Of a DNA stretch of 64,000 bases, positions 1 to 12,500 are shown piece after piece (positions within the stretch are counted from its first letter, which is position 1; every line of letters starts with the position of its first letter). The stretch is from Saxidomus purpurata (lineage: Eukaryota > Mollusca > Bivalvia > Venerida > Veneridae): positions 28,031,003 to 28,095,002 of the forward strand of contig JAFMSR010000002.1 in NCBI GenBank assembly GCA_022818135.1, given 5' to 3'. A model generated the notes under the pieces. It was given only the letters and a program-made list of their open reading frames with translations. It did no database searches and was not told the DNA's origin. The position numbers were made by a program, and so were the translations under genes.

Positions 1-831
1 TTATGTAAGTTAAATTGCCCTAGATTTGGATCTTAGAAAAACTTATTGACTGACTTGATTTTAAAATCATGTACATGATATTGCATTATTTTTGTAAAAA
101 ACATATGTGATATCATTCTTTAGGTTGGCCTTTGTATTGTTGGATCAAAGTGTGTCATGAAGAAATATGTGCAGTCAGCTGCAACATATAAGTGCACATA
201 CAATTTTATTCATCACAATATATGATTTATGGCTGAATTCGTTCAAACTAGCTTTTTAATGTACATTGTAAGCAAGAAAACATTAGAAAGTGGTAAAAAT
301 GTAAAAATATATTGAAATATTGCAAGGTTTACAATCATTTGTAAACAGTATGCACTTTACAGCAGTTTTGAGATGTTCCTCGTCCGACATGTATACAGGA
401 TGATGCATTAACACCATCTTCTCCAAATAATCTCCATCTTAACAAAATCTGCTTTTCAAAAACTAAACGTTAACATAGATAAAAAAAACCATTCAAATTT
501 TACCAGATACCATTGGTGATTGTCTTGGAATTGCAAACAACCTTTCTGGATAAACGGTGTGTCGGTAAAATGTCGCAGGGGTAAATTTTACGACTGCATA
601 ATTTCCGAGAAAAACAACATCGAATTTTAAAAGTATCAGTCGAATTTCAATTAAAATTGATTGAATTTTTTAAATAAACTAGGTATATGTATTTGTAAAC
701 ATCGCATCTATAGATGCATGTTTTCTCAAAACGATGCTTTGATCCTGAACTACTAGTGATCCAAAACTACCCGACTTACTGTAGTCCTGCGTTTCACTTG
801 TCGCGTTAATGTTTTATGATATTATACTTTC
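1..831. other. Gene-free flank
   Basis: No exon, RNA gene or clear repeat was recognised. The sequence is AT-rich with stop codons in all frames. It ends where a terminal-inverted-repeat element begins. Confidence 0.5.
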
Positions 832-1416
832 TGTGTCGCCCTTACGGAGAAAAGGCGATACATAGGGATCGCTTTGTCCGTCGGTGCGTCCGTCAGTCCG
901 TTACATAAACTTAACGTTGGCTATAACTTTGCCATTTCCAAGTTACGATTTCTTCATCATACTTTACAATTGTATTGCTTATGACAAAAGGGTCGTGATG
1001 CCGCCGATTTTGTAGGTCACTGTCATATTTGACAGAGTTATGCCCCTTTTTGTAAGTAGATTCTGTCATGAAAACTTAACCTTGGCTACAACTTTGCCAT
1101 TTCTTAAGATTTCTTCATCTGACTTTCAAATTACATTGTTTATGACAAAAGGGTCGTGATGCTGCAAAATTTTGTAGGTCAAGGTCATATTTGAAAGAAT
1201 TATGCCTCTTTTTGTACCTAGATTTTTACTATAACTTTGCCATTTCTTAACATTTCTTAATTTAACTTTCAAATCGCATTGCTTATGACAAAAGGGTCGT
1301 TATGATGCCAAATTTTGGTGGCCAAGTTCATTCTTGACAGAGATAAGCTTCGTGTTGTACTTAGATTTTGTCACAGAATTATTGGTTATTCTGACAAAGC
1401 TTTAGAGGGCGACACA
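832..1416 (+). mobile_element. Inverted-repeat element with internal tandem repeats, copy 1
   Basis: The segment begins TGTGTCGCCCT and ends AGGGCGACACA, a terminal inverted repeat of about 11 bp. Inside are repeated modules containing 'aactttgccatttc', 'gacaaaagggtcgt' and 'gacagagttatgcccc'. An inverted copy with the same ends and modules lies at 56460-57110. No transposase is present, so this is a non-autonomous element. Short ends around an internally repeated core resemble the 'pearl'-type elements described in bivalves, but the family name is inference. Confidence 0.75.
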
Positions 1417-2029
1417 AGTGTTCCACTGAACACCCGTCTAGTTGTATTTATTGCTGAATGCGAGGTTTTGCTTCAATTTTCTATCATAGCACTTTCCGCC
1501 ATGATTTCAAACTTTGCTTTTTTGATCGATAAGCACATATCCTTTGCACAGCTGGCATATTTTATTACACACTCTACAGACACGCATGTGTTTTTGTAAA
1601 CACTGTACATCACGTTATGCTACTTCCTTTTTACTGCGCGTGTTGTATATGTCAGCAAACAGACTACACTGTAACAACAGACTGCGCTGTAACATGAAAG
1701 TAGAATTTCCATTGGCCTACATACAGAGGTTACGCGCAGGGGTCACCCTGTCTACTACCCTGCGCCTGGACTTCTTTTTTTTTTTTTTTTTTTTTTTGCT
1801 ATTGAGAGGTCGATTTTAAGCGTTCTCATATGATGTTGATATACCTGTGTTTGAGCACGACATGTTTGCTTTACGTGTATGAAAATTATATTGACACGCG
1901 CTCAAAACACAGCCTCACAGGGGCATGTACGCGAACGTTGGTAAAAAATTTTTTTTCAAACCTGGTAAAATTGTGTCCAAGGTTCAAGGATGTCTTAAAG
2001 TGTCAGCATTTGCCTCCGACGTCTGAGTT
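1417..2029. other. Gene-free stretch with a poly(T) run
   Basis: Nothing protein-coding was recognised. A run of about 24 T lies near 1774-1797. Short open frames here show no familiar motif and look accidental. Confidence 0.4.
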
Positions 2030-2238
2030 TTCAAAATTCAGGAGCTGTAGGCATAGCCTTTAAATTAACGTGTTCCATACGGTACCTGTCGATTCTATGG
2101 AAGGCCTAACATTTCGTAACCCGCGTATACGGTTTATTACGTTATGGACTTTCAATGGATATTAGAAATGTAGCGCAGTATTTTCTTCAGTGATATTGCA
2201 AAAACAAGAAAGGCTTTCTGTTATGTTAACATTTTTTT

Positions 2239-2332
2239 AGAGTGAATAGAACATAATTCTATCAATATCCTATCAAACATTTTTTAGAGTGAATAGAACA
2301 TAGCTCTATCAATATCCTATCAAAAAATATAT
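2239..2332 (+). repeat. 47-bp tandem duplication
   Basis: Two consecutive 47-bp units contain 'agagtgaatagaacat' at 2239 and 2286 followed by 'ctatcaatatcctatcaaa'. Only a few bases differ, so the duplication is fairly recent. Confidence 0.8.
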
Positions 2333-2440
2333 GTGACTACATCAGTAAATTCAAAGTGACCCTGACACTTAAAATTTAGTTACTGAACATAGTTATGATC
2401 CAAAGCACTCACTAGCCGCCGAGAGAGTAGTTTATACTTC

Positions 2441-2645
2441 AAGCTGCTCGCTTTCAGATTTTGGTGAAAAAAAAAGTTTTTCGAATTGTCTGAAATGTAC
2501 ATACATGTCATTGTATTTAATAACGAATCGTGAAATAAAGAGGTTAAGTATTATTTCTTGAAAAGTATGTTTTTTTAATTATACACTAACATAAAGCGTT
2601 ACAAACACTATGAAATTCCAGTTTATAAACATATTGTGTAACGGT
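2441..2645 (+). mobile_element. MITE half-copy (AGCTGCTCGCT family)
   Basis: It starts with the 'aagctgctcgctttcagat' terminus also found at 23526, 44096 and 47929, and continues to the internal 'acatattgtgtaacgg' motif. The second terminus is absent, so this is a truncated copy. Confidence 0.65.
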
Positions 2646-2805
2646 TTAAGTGTCATTATTTCAACATTCCAAAATTGTTCGCATAGCCTTTAAATTAATA
2701 TAGACAAAACGTTTTTCTTACGGTAAATGTCGCTTCTATGGAAAGCCAAACCTGTCTTATCTCGCGTATTTGGTTTATTACGGTATGGGTGTCGAAATGA
2801 TATAT

Positions 2806-3515
2806 AAATTGTATATGTAAGACTCGTCTTCGCGGTTTATTTCACCTAATTTGCATTTAGTGTGTCAGTAATTGAAAACAGGAACAAACATGCGACCATG
2901 AGTATATGATAAAGTTACACGTACTTTTTCTTGTGTAGTAAACAAGTAGAGTTTTAATATGCACAGGCGTACTTTATTTTTTTTTTATTATTTCATTATA
3001 TGCATATATGTATAAATAATATCTTTTAACAATTATTCAATTATATTCTTTTTAGAATGCAGCACTGTGTCGTGACATTGCATCACAACTACATGTATAT
3101 TAAATCATCTTACTACATGACGCCATATGACTATTCTGATTTCATTTCAACAATTTTCATTACGTTTTCCAGTATATTTTTTTCACTACATCACTTCGTA
3201 TCAGAACATATAGAATCACATTTACATCAAATATCATCACAACAATAGAACAAGTAGGTGAATAACTGGAATGAAATATCCATCGGTATTTGACTTATAT
3301 TTACTTAATTTATGCAGCAGCATAACAAGTAATATCAATGTGAATTGTCTTAAAATATCGAAACACGCCAAGTTGGTGATAAATTCTGTTGTCGTTTTAT
3401 GTTTGTGTTTAAAATATTCTTTGCTAAGAAGATGGAAAATAAGAACGACAAATTTCTTAGGTAATATTTTGTATTCCTTTTACTAAACGATCCTGATTGA
3501 CGACATTTGAGACAA
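2806..3515 (+). other. Left flank of the 409-bp array
   Basis: AT-rich DNA with two short ATG-initiated frames (3057-3248, 63 codons; 3271-3486, 71 codons) of no recognisable family. If the array exons are spliced into a transcript, an upstream exon or promoter should lie here or further left, but no convincing one is visible. The DNA joins the array in the middle of an exon copy: only its last 10 bases (3516-3525), with the donor site, are retained. Confidence 0.35.
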
Positions 3516-6500
3516 GTTGTGTCCGGTATGTGTTGTTTTCTTCAATTAGTTTATTTTCTTTTCTTTTTCATTTAATGTGATGTGCTGCCGTTCCGTGAGT
3601 CTACCGTAGCGCTGCAGTCTGAGCACCATACCTTGGCAGCTTTTCAATCGTCCGTGAACCGCCCTTGCTTTGCCTGCCCCGCTTTTGTCCGGTAACCGCA
3701 TCAGCAGCGAAAAGTGGCAAGGTCCGTCCGTGTCTTTGGGCAGAGAGCAGAGGAGGGTGTGTTAGTGGTTGGCCACTTGCCTTTTGTTCCTTTTATGTTT
3801 GCATGTATTTCCGTATTAATTTCATTGCTCTAACAAGTGTTTGTTTGTGAATTTCAGGTGGCTTTGCCGAAGAATACAGAAGAAGATACCGGTGTTCGCG
3901 TCCGTACCGCGCCGTTTTTTTCCCGTTGTGTCCGGTATGTGTTGTTTTCTTCAATTAGTTTATTTTCTTTTCTTTTTCATTTAATGTGATGTGCTGCCGT
4001 TCCGTGAGTCTACCGTAGCGCTGCAGTCTGAGCACCATACCTTGGCAGCTTTTCAATCGTCCGTGAACCGCCCTTGCTTTGCCTGCCCCGCTTTTGTCCG
4101 GTAACCGCATCAGCAGCGAAAAGTGGCAAGGTCCGTCCGTGTCTTTGGGCAGAGAGCAGAGGAGGGTGTGTTAGTGGTTGGCCACTTGCCTTTTGTTCCT
4201 TTTATGTTTGCATGTATTTCCGTATTAATTTCATTGCTCTAACAAGTGTTTGTTTGTGAATTTCAGGTGGCTTTGCCGAAGAATACAGAAGAAGATACCG
4301 GTGTTCGCGTCCGTACCGCGCCGTTTTTTTCCCGTTGTGTCCGGTATGTGTTGTTTTCTTCAATTAGTTTATTTTCTTTTCTTTTTCATTTAATGTGATG
4401 TGCTGCCGTTCCGTGAGTCTACCGTAGCGCTGCAGTCTGAGCACCATACCTTGGCAGCTTTTCAATCGTCCGTGAACCGCCCTTGCTTTGCCTGCCCCGC
4501 TTTTGTCCGGTAACCGCATCAGCAGCGAAAAGTGGCAAGGTCCGTCCGTGTCTTTGGGCAGAGAGCAGAGGAGGGTGTGTTAGTGGTTGGCCACTTGCCT
4601 TTTGTTCCTTTTATGTTTGCATGTATTTCCGTATTAATTTCATTGCTCTAACAAGTGTTTGTTTGTGAATTTCAGGTGGCTTTGCCGAAGAATACAGAAG
4701 AAGATACCGGTGTTCGCGTCCGTACCGCGCCGTTTTTTTCCCGTTGTGTCCGGTATGTGTTGTTTTCTTCAATTAGTTTATTTTCTTTTCTTTTTCATTT
4801 AATGTGATGTGCTGCCGTTCCGTGAGTCTACCGTAGCGCTGCAGTCTGAGCACCATACCTTGGCAGCTTTTCAATCGTCCGTGAACCGCCCTTGCTTTGC
4901 CTGCCCCGCTTTTGTCCGGTAACCGCATCAGCAGCGAAAAGTGGCAAGGTCCGTCCGTGTCTTTGGGCAGAGAGCAGAGGAGGGTGTGTTAGTGGTTGGC
5001 CACTTGCCTTTTGTTCCTTTTATGTTTGCATGTATTTCCGTATTAATTTCATTGCTCTAACAAGTGTTTGTTTGTGAATTTCAGGTGGCTTTGCCGAAGA
5101 ATACAGAAGAAGATACCGGTGTTCGCGTCCGTACCGCGCCGTTTTTTTCCCGTTGTGTCCGGTATGTGTTGTTTTCTTCAATTAGTTTATTTTCTTTTCT
5201 TTTTCATTTAATGTGATGTGCTGCCGTTCCGTGAGTCTACCGTAGCGCTGCAGTCTGAGCACCATACCTTGGCAGCTTTTCAATCGTCCGTGAACCGCCC
5301 TTGCTTTGCCTGCCCCGCTTTTGTCCGGTAACCGCATCAGCAGCGAAAAGTGGCAAGGTCCGTCCGTGTCTTTGGGCAGAGAGCAGAGGAGGGTGTGTTA
5401 GTGGTTGGCCACTTGCCTTTTGTTCCTTTTATGTTTGCATGTATTTCCGTATTAATTTCATTGCTCTAACAAGTGTTTGTTTGTGAATTTCAGGTGGCTT
5501 TGCCGAAGAATACAGAAGAAGATACCGGTGTTCGCGTCCGTACCGCGCCGTTTTTTTCCCGTTGTGTCCGGTATGTGTTGTTTTCTTCAATTAGTTTATT
5601 TTCTTTTCTTTTTCATTTAATGTGATGTGCTGCCGTTCCGTGAGTCTACCGTAGCGCTGCAGTCTGAGCACCATACCTTGGCAGCTTTTCAATCGTCCGT
5701 GAACCGCCCTTGCTTTGCCTGCCCCGCTTTTGTCCGGTAACCGCATCAGCAGCGAAAAGTGGCAAGGTCCGTCCGTGTCTTTGGGCAGAGAGCAGAGGAG
5801 GGTGTGTTAGTGGTTGGCCACTTGCCTTTTGTTCCTTTTATGTTTGCATGTATTTCCGTATTAATTTCATTGCTCTAACAAGTGTTTGTTTGTGAATTTC
5901 AGGTGGCTTTGCCGAAGAATACAGAAGAAGATACCGGTGTTCGCGTCCGTACCGCGCCGTTTTTTTCCCGTTGTGTCCGGTATGTGTTGTTTTCTTCAAT
6001 TAGTTTATTTTCTTTTCTTTTTCATTTAATGTGATGTGCTGCCGTTCCGTGAGTCTACCGTAGCGCTGCAGTCTGAGCACCATACCTTGGCAGCTTTTCA
6101 ATCGTCCGTGAACCGCCCTTGCTTTGCCTGCCCCGCTTTTGTCCGGTAACCGCATCAGCAGCGAAAAGTGGCAAGGTCCGTCCGTGTCTTTGGGCAGAGA
6201 GCAGAGGAGGGTGTGTTAGTGGTTGGCCACTTGCCTTTTGTTCCTTTTATGTTTGCATGTATTTCCGTATTAATTTCATTGCTCTAACAAGTGTTTGTTT
6301 GTGAATTTCAGGTGGCTTTGCCGAAGAATACAGAAGAAGATACCGGTGTTCGCGTCCGTACCGCGCCGTTTTTTTCCCGTTGTGTCCGGTATGTGTTGTT
6401 TTCTTCAATTAGTTTATTTTCTTTTCTTTTTCATTTAATGTGATGTGCTGCCGTTCCGTGAGTCTACCGTAGCGCTGCAGTCTGAGCACCATACCTTGGC

Positions 6501-9500
6501 AGCTTTTCAATCGTCCGTGAACCGCCCTTGCTTTGCCTGCCCCGCTTTTGTCCGGTAACCGCATCAGCAGCGAAAAGTGGCAAGGTCCGTCCGTGTCTTT
6601 GGGCAGAGAGCAGAGGAGGGTGTGTTAGTGGTTGGCCACTTGCCTTTTGTTCCTTTTATGTTTGCATGTATTTCCGTATTAATTTCATTGCTCTAACAAG
6701 TGTTTGTTTGTGAATTTCAGGTGGCTTTGCCGAAGAATACAGAAGAAGATACCGGTGTTCGCGTCCGTACCGCGCCGTTTTTTTCCCGTTGTGTCCGGTA
6801 TGTGTTGTTTTCTTCAATTAGTTTATTTTCTTTTCTTTTTCATTTAATGTGATGTGCTGCCGTTCCGTGAGTCTACCGTAGCGCTGCAGTCTGAGCACCA
6901 TACCTTGGCAGCTTTTCAATCGTCCGTGAACCGCCCTTGCTTTGCCTGCCCCGCTTTTGTCCGGTAACCGCATCAGCAGCGAAAAGTGGCAAGGTCCGTC
7001 CGTGTCTTTGGGCAGAGAGCAGAGGAGGGTGTGTTAGTGGTTGGCCACTTGCCTTTTGTTCCTTTTATGTTTGCATGTATTTCCGTATTAATTTCATTGC
7101 TCTAACAAGTGTTTGTTTGTGAATTTCAGGTGGCTTTGCCGAAGAATACAGAAGAAGATACCGGTGTTCGCGTCCGTACCGCGCCGTTTTTTTCCCGTTG
7201 TGTCCGGTATGTGTTGTTTTCTTCAATTAGTTTATTTTCTTTTCTTTTTCATTTAATGTGATGTGCTGCCGTTCCGTGAGTCTACCGTAGCGCTGCAGTC
7301 TGAGCACCATACCTTGGCAGCTTTTCAATCGTCCGTGAACCGCCCTTGCTTTGCCTGCCCCGCTTTTGTCCGGTAACCGCATCAGCAGCGAAAAGTGGCA
7401 AGGTCCGTCCGTGTCTTTGGGCAGAGAGCAGAGGAGGGTGTGTTAGTGGTTGGCCACTTGCCTTTTGTTCCTTTTATGTTTGCATGTATTTCCGTATTAA
7501 TTTCATTGCTCTAACAAGTGTTTGTTTGTGAATTTCAGGTGGCTTTGCCGAAGAATACAGAAGAAGATACCGGTGTTCGCGTCCGTACCGCGCCGTTTTT
7601 TTCCCGTTGTGTCCGGTATGTGTTGTTTTCTTCAATTAGTTTATTTTCTTTTCTTTTTCATTTAATGTGATGTGCTGCCGTTCCGTGAGTCTACCGTAGC
7701 GCTGCAGTCTGAGCACCATACCTTGGCAGCTTTTCAATCGTCCGTGAACCGCCCTTGCTTTGCCTGCCCCGCTTTTGTCCGGTAACCGCATCAGCAGCGA
7801 AAAGTGGCAAGGTCCGTCCGTGTCTTTGGGCAGAGAGCAGAGGAGGGTGTGTTAGTGGTTGGCCACTTGCCTTTTGTTCCTTTTATGTTTGCATGTATTT
7901 CCGTATTAATTTCATTGCTCTAACAAGTGTTTGTTTGTGAATTTCAGGTGGCTTTGCCGAAGAATACAGAAGAAGATACCGGTGTTCGCGTCCGTACCGC
8001 GCCGTTTTTTTCCCGTTGTGTCCGGTATGTGTTGTTTTCTTCAATTAGTTTATTTTCTTTTCTTTTTCATTTAATGTGATGTGCTGCCGTTCCGTGAGTC
8101 TACCGTAGCGCTGCAGTCTGAGCACCATACCTTGGCAGCTTTTCAATCGTCCGTGAACCGCCCTTGCTTTGCCTGCCCCGCTTTTGTCCGGTAACCGCAT
8201 CAGCAGCGAAAAGTGGCAAGGTCCGTCCGTGTCTTTGGGCAGAGAGCAGAGGAGGGTGTGTTAGTGGTTGGCCACTTGCCTTTTGTTCCTTTTATGTTTG
8301 CATGTATTTCCGTATTAATTTCATTGCTCTAACAAGTGTTTGTTTGTGAATTTCAGGTGGCTTTGCCGAAGAATACAGAAGAAGATACCGGTGTTCGCGT
8401 CCGTACCGCGCCGTTTTTTTCCCGTTGTGTCCGGTATGTGTTGTTTTCTTCAATTAGTTTATTTTCTTTTCTTTTTCATTTAATGTGATGTGCTGCCGTT
8501 CCGTGAGTCTACCGTAGCGCTGCAGTCTGAGCACCATACCTTGGCAGCTTTTCAATCGTCCGTGAACCGCCCTTGCTTTGCCTGCCCCGCTTTTGTCCGG
8601 TAACCGCATCAGCAGCGAAAAGTGGCAAGGTCCGTCCGTGTCTTTGGGCAGAGAGCAGAGGAGGGTGTGTTAGTGGTTGGCCACTTGCCTTTTGTTCCTT
8701 TTATGTTTGCATGTATTTCCGTATTAATTTCATTGCTCTAACAAGTGTTTGTTTGTGAATTTCAGGTGGCTTTGCCGAAGAATACAGAAGAAGATACCGG
8801 TGTTCGCGTCCGTACCGCGCCGTTTTTTTCCCGTTGTGTCCGGTATGTGTTGTTTTCTTCAATTAGTTTATTTTCTTTTCTTTTTCATTTAATGTGATGT
8901 GCTGCCGTTCCGTGAGTCTACCGTAGCGCTGCAGTCTGAGCACCATACCTTGGCAGCTTTTCAATCGTCCGTGAACCGCCCTTGCTTTGCCTGCCCCGCT
9001 TTTGTCCGGTAACCGCATCAGCAGCGAAAAGTGGCAAGGTCCGTCCGTGTCTTTGGGCAGAGAGCAGAGGAGGGTGTGTTAGTGGTTGGCCACTTGCCTT
9101 TTGTTCCTTTTATGTTTGCATGTATTTCCGTATTAATTTCATTGCTCTAACAAGTGTTTGTTTGTGAATTTCAGGTGGCTTTGCCGAAGAATACAGAAGA
9201 AGATACCGGTGTTCGCGTCCGTACCGCGCCGTTTTTTTCCCGTTGTGTCCGGTATGTGTTGTTTTCTTCAATTAGTTTATTTTCTTTTCTTTTTCATTTA
9301 ATGTGATGTGCTGCCGTTCCGTGAGTCTACCGTAGCGCTGCAGTCTGAGCACCATACCTTGGCAGCTTTTCAATCGTCCGTGAACCGCCCTTGCTTTGCC
9401 TGCCCCGCTTTTGTCCGGTAACCGCATCAGCAGCGAAAAGTGGCAAGGTCCGTCCGTGTCTTTGGGCAGAGAGCAGAGGAGGGTGTGTTAGTGGTTGGCC

Positions 9501-12500
9501 ACTTGCCTTTTGTTCCTTTTATGTTTGCATGTATTTCCGTATTAATTTCATTGCTCTAACAAGTGTTTGTTTGTGAATTTCAGGTGGCTTTGCCGAAGAA
9601 TACAGAAGAAGATACCGGTGTTCGCGTCCGTACCGCGCCGTTTTTTTCCCGTTGTGTCCGGTATGTGTTGTTTTCTTCAATTAGTTTATTTTCTTTTCTT
9701 TTTCATTTAATGTGATGTGCTGCCGTTCCGTGAGTCTACCGTAGCGCTGCAGTCTGAGCACCATACCTTGGCAGCTTTTCAATCGTCCGTGAACCGCCCT
9801 TGCTTTGCCTGCCCCGCTTTTGTCCGGTAACCGCATCAGCAGCGAAAAGTGGCAAGGTCCGTCCGTGTCTTTGGGCAGAGAGCAGAGGAGGGTGTGTTAG
9901 TGGTTGGCCACTTGCCTTTTGTTCCTTTTATGTTTGCATGTATTTCCGTATTAATTTCATTGCTCTAACAAGTGTTTGTTTGTGAATTTCAGGTGGCTTT
10001 GCCGAAGAATACAGAAGAAGATACCGGTGTTCGCGTCCGTACCGCGCCGTTTTTTTCCCGTTGTGTCCGGTATGTGTTGTTTTCTTCAATTAGTTTATTT
10101 TCTTTTCTTTTTCATTTAATGTGATGTGCTGCCGTTCCGTGAGTCTACCGTAGCGCTGCAGTCTGAGCACCATACCTTGGCAGCTTTTCAATCGTCCGTG
10201 AACCGCCCTTGCTTTGCCTGCCCCGCTTTTGTCCGGTAACCGCATCAGCAGCGAAAAGTGGCAAGGTCCGTCCGTGTCTTTGGGCAGAGAGCAGAGGAGG
10301 GTGTGTTAGTGGTTGGCCACTTGCCTTTTGTTCCTTTTATGTTTGCATGTATTTCCGTATTAATTTCATTGCTCTAACAAGTGTTTGTTTGTGAATTTCA
10401 GGTGGCTTTGCCGAAGAATACAGAAGAAGATACCGGTGTTCGCGTCCGTACCGCGCCGTTTTTTTCCCGTTGTGTCCGGTATGTGTTGTTTTCTTCAATT
10501 AGTTTATTTTCTTTTCTTTTTCATTTAATGTGATGTGCTGCCGTTCCGTGAGTCTACCGTAGCGCTGCAGTCTGAGCACCATACCTTGGCAGCTTTTCAA
10601 TCGTCCGTGAACCGCCCTTGCTTTGCCTGCCCCGCTTTTGTCCGGTAACCGCATCAGCAGCGAAAAGTGGCAAGGTCCGTCCGTGTCTTTGGGCAGAGAG
10701 CAGAGGAGGGTGTGTTAGTGGTTGGCCACTTGCCTTTTGTTCCTTTTATGTTTGCATGTATTTCCGTATTAATTTCATTGCTCTAACAAGTGTTTGTTTG
10801 TGAATTTCAGGTGGCTTTGCCGAAGAATACAGAAGAAGATACCGGTGTTCGCGTCCGTACCGCGCCGTTTTTTTCCCGTTGTGTCCGGTATGTGTTGTTT
10901 TCTTCAATTAGTTTATTTTCTTTTCTTTTTCATTTAATGTGATGTGCTGCCGTTCCGTGAGTCTACCGTAGCGCTGCAGTCTGAGCACCATACCTTGGCA
11001 GCTTTTCAATCGTCCGTGAACCGCCCTTGCTTTGCCTGCCCCGCTTTTGTCCGGTAACCGCATCAGCAGCGAAAAGTGGCAAGGTCCGTCCGTGTCTTTG
11101 GGCAGAGAGCAGAGGAGGGTGTGTTAGTGGTTGGCCACTTGCCTTTTGTTCCTTTTATGTTTGCATGTATTTCCGTATTAATTTCATTGCTCTAACAAGT
11201 GTTTGTTTGTGAATTTCAGGTGGCTTTGCCGAAGAATACAGAAGAAGATACCGGTGTTCGCGTCCGTACCGCGCCGTTTTTTTCCCGTTGTGTCCGGTAT
11301 GTGTTGTTTTCTTCAATTAGTTTATTTTCTTTTCTTTTTTCATTTAATGTGATGTGCTGCCGTTCCGTGAGTCTACCGTAGCGCTGCAGTCTGAGCACCA
11401 TACCTTGGCAGCTTTTCAATCGTCCGTGAACCGCCCTTGCTTTGCCTGCCCCGCTTTTGTCCGGTAACCGCATCAGCAGCGAAAAGTGGCAAGGTCCGTC
11501 CGTGTCTTTGGGCAGAGAGCAGAGGAGGGTGTGTTAGTGGTTGGCCACTTGCCTTTTGTTCCTTTTATGTTTGCATGTATTTCCGTATTAATTTCATTGC
11601 TCTAACAAGTGTTTGTTTGTGAATTTCAGGTGGCTTTGCCGAAGAATACAGAAGAAGATACCGGTGTTCGCGTCCGTACCGCGCCGTTTTTTTCCCGTTG
11701 TGTCCGGTATGTGTTGTTTTCTTCAATTAGTTTATTTTCTTTTCTTTTTCATTTAATGTGATGTGCTGCCGTTCCGTGAGTCTACCGTAGCGCTGCAGTC
11801 TGAGCACCATACCTTGGCAGCTTTTCAATCGTCCGTGAACCGCCCTTGCTTTGCCTGCCCCGCTTTTGTCCGGTAACCGCATCAGCAGCGAAAAGTGGCA
11901 AGGTCCGTCCGTGTCTTTGGGCAGAGAGCAGAGGAGGGTGTGTTAGTGGTTGGCCACTTGCCTTTTGTTCCTTTTATGTTTGCATGTATTTCCGTATTAA
12001 TTTCATTGCTCTAACAAGTGTTTGTTTGTGAATTTCAGGTGGCTTTGCCGAAGAATACAGAAGAAGATACCGGTGTTCGCGTCCGTACCGCGCCGTTTTT
12101 TTCCCGTTGTGTCCGGTATGTGTTGTTTTCTTCAATTAGTTTATTTTCTTTTCTTTTTCATTTAATGTGATGTGCTGCCGTTCCGTGAGTCTACCGTAGC
12201 GCTGCAGTCTGAGCACCATACCTTGGCAGCTTTTCAATCGTCCGTGAACCGCCCTTGCTTTGCCTGCCCCGCTTTTGTCCGGTAACCGCATCAGCAGCGA
12301 AAAGTGGCAAGGTCCGTCCGTGTCTTTGGGCAGAGAGCAGAGGAGGGTGTGTTAGTGGTTGGCCACTTGCCTTTTGTTCCTTTTATGTTTGCATGTATTT
12401 CCGTATTAATTTCATTGCTCTAACAAGTGTTTGTTTGTGAATTTCAGGTGGCTTTGCCGAAGAATACAGAAGAAGATACCGGTGTTCGCGTCCGTACCGC

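Larger units (their letters stand above)
2030..2805 (+). repeat. Diverged direct repeat pair of about 140 bp
   Basis: Bases 2030-2170 and 2665-2805 are diverged direct copies. They share, in order, 'gcatagcctttaaattaa', 'cttctatggaa' or 'attctatggaa', 'cgcgtat' and 'ggtttattacg'. The half-MITE at 2441-2645 lies between them. It may be part of a larger interspersed repeat. Confidence 0.6.

Noticed and set aside
11216..11473. 85-codon minus-strand frame within the array
   Set aside because: It exists only in the one unit with the extra T, runs across a splice donor and low-complexity tract, and has no parallel in the other units.
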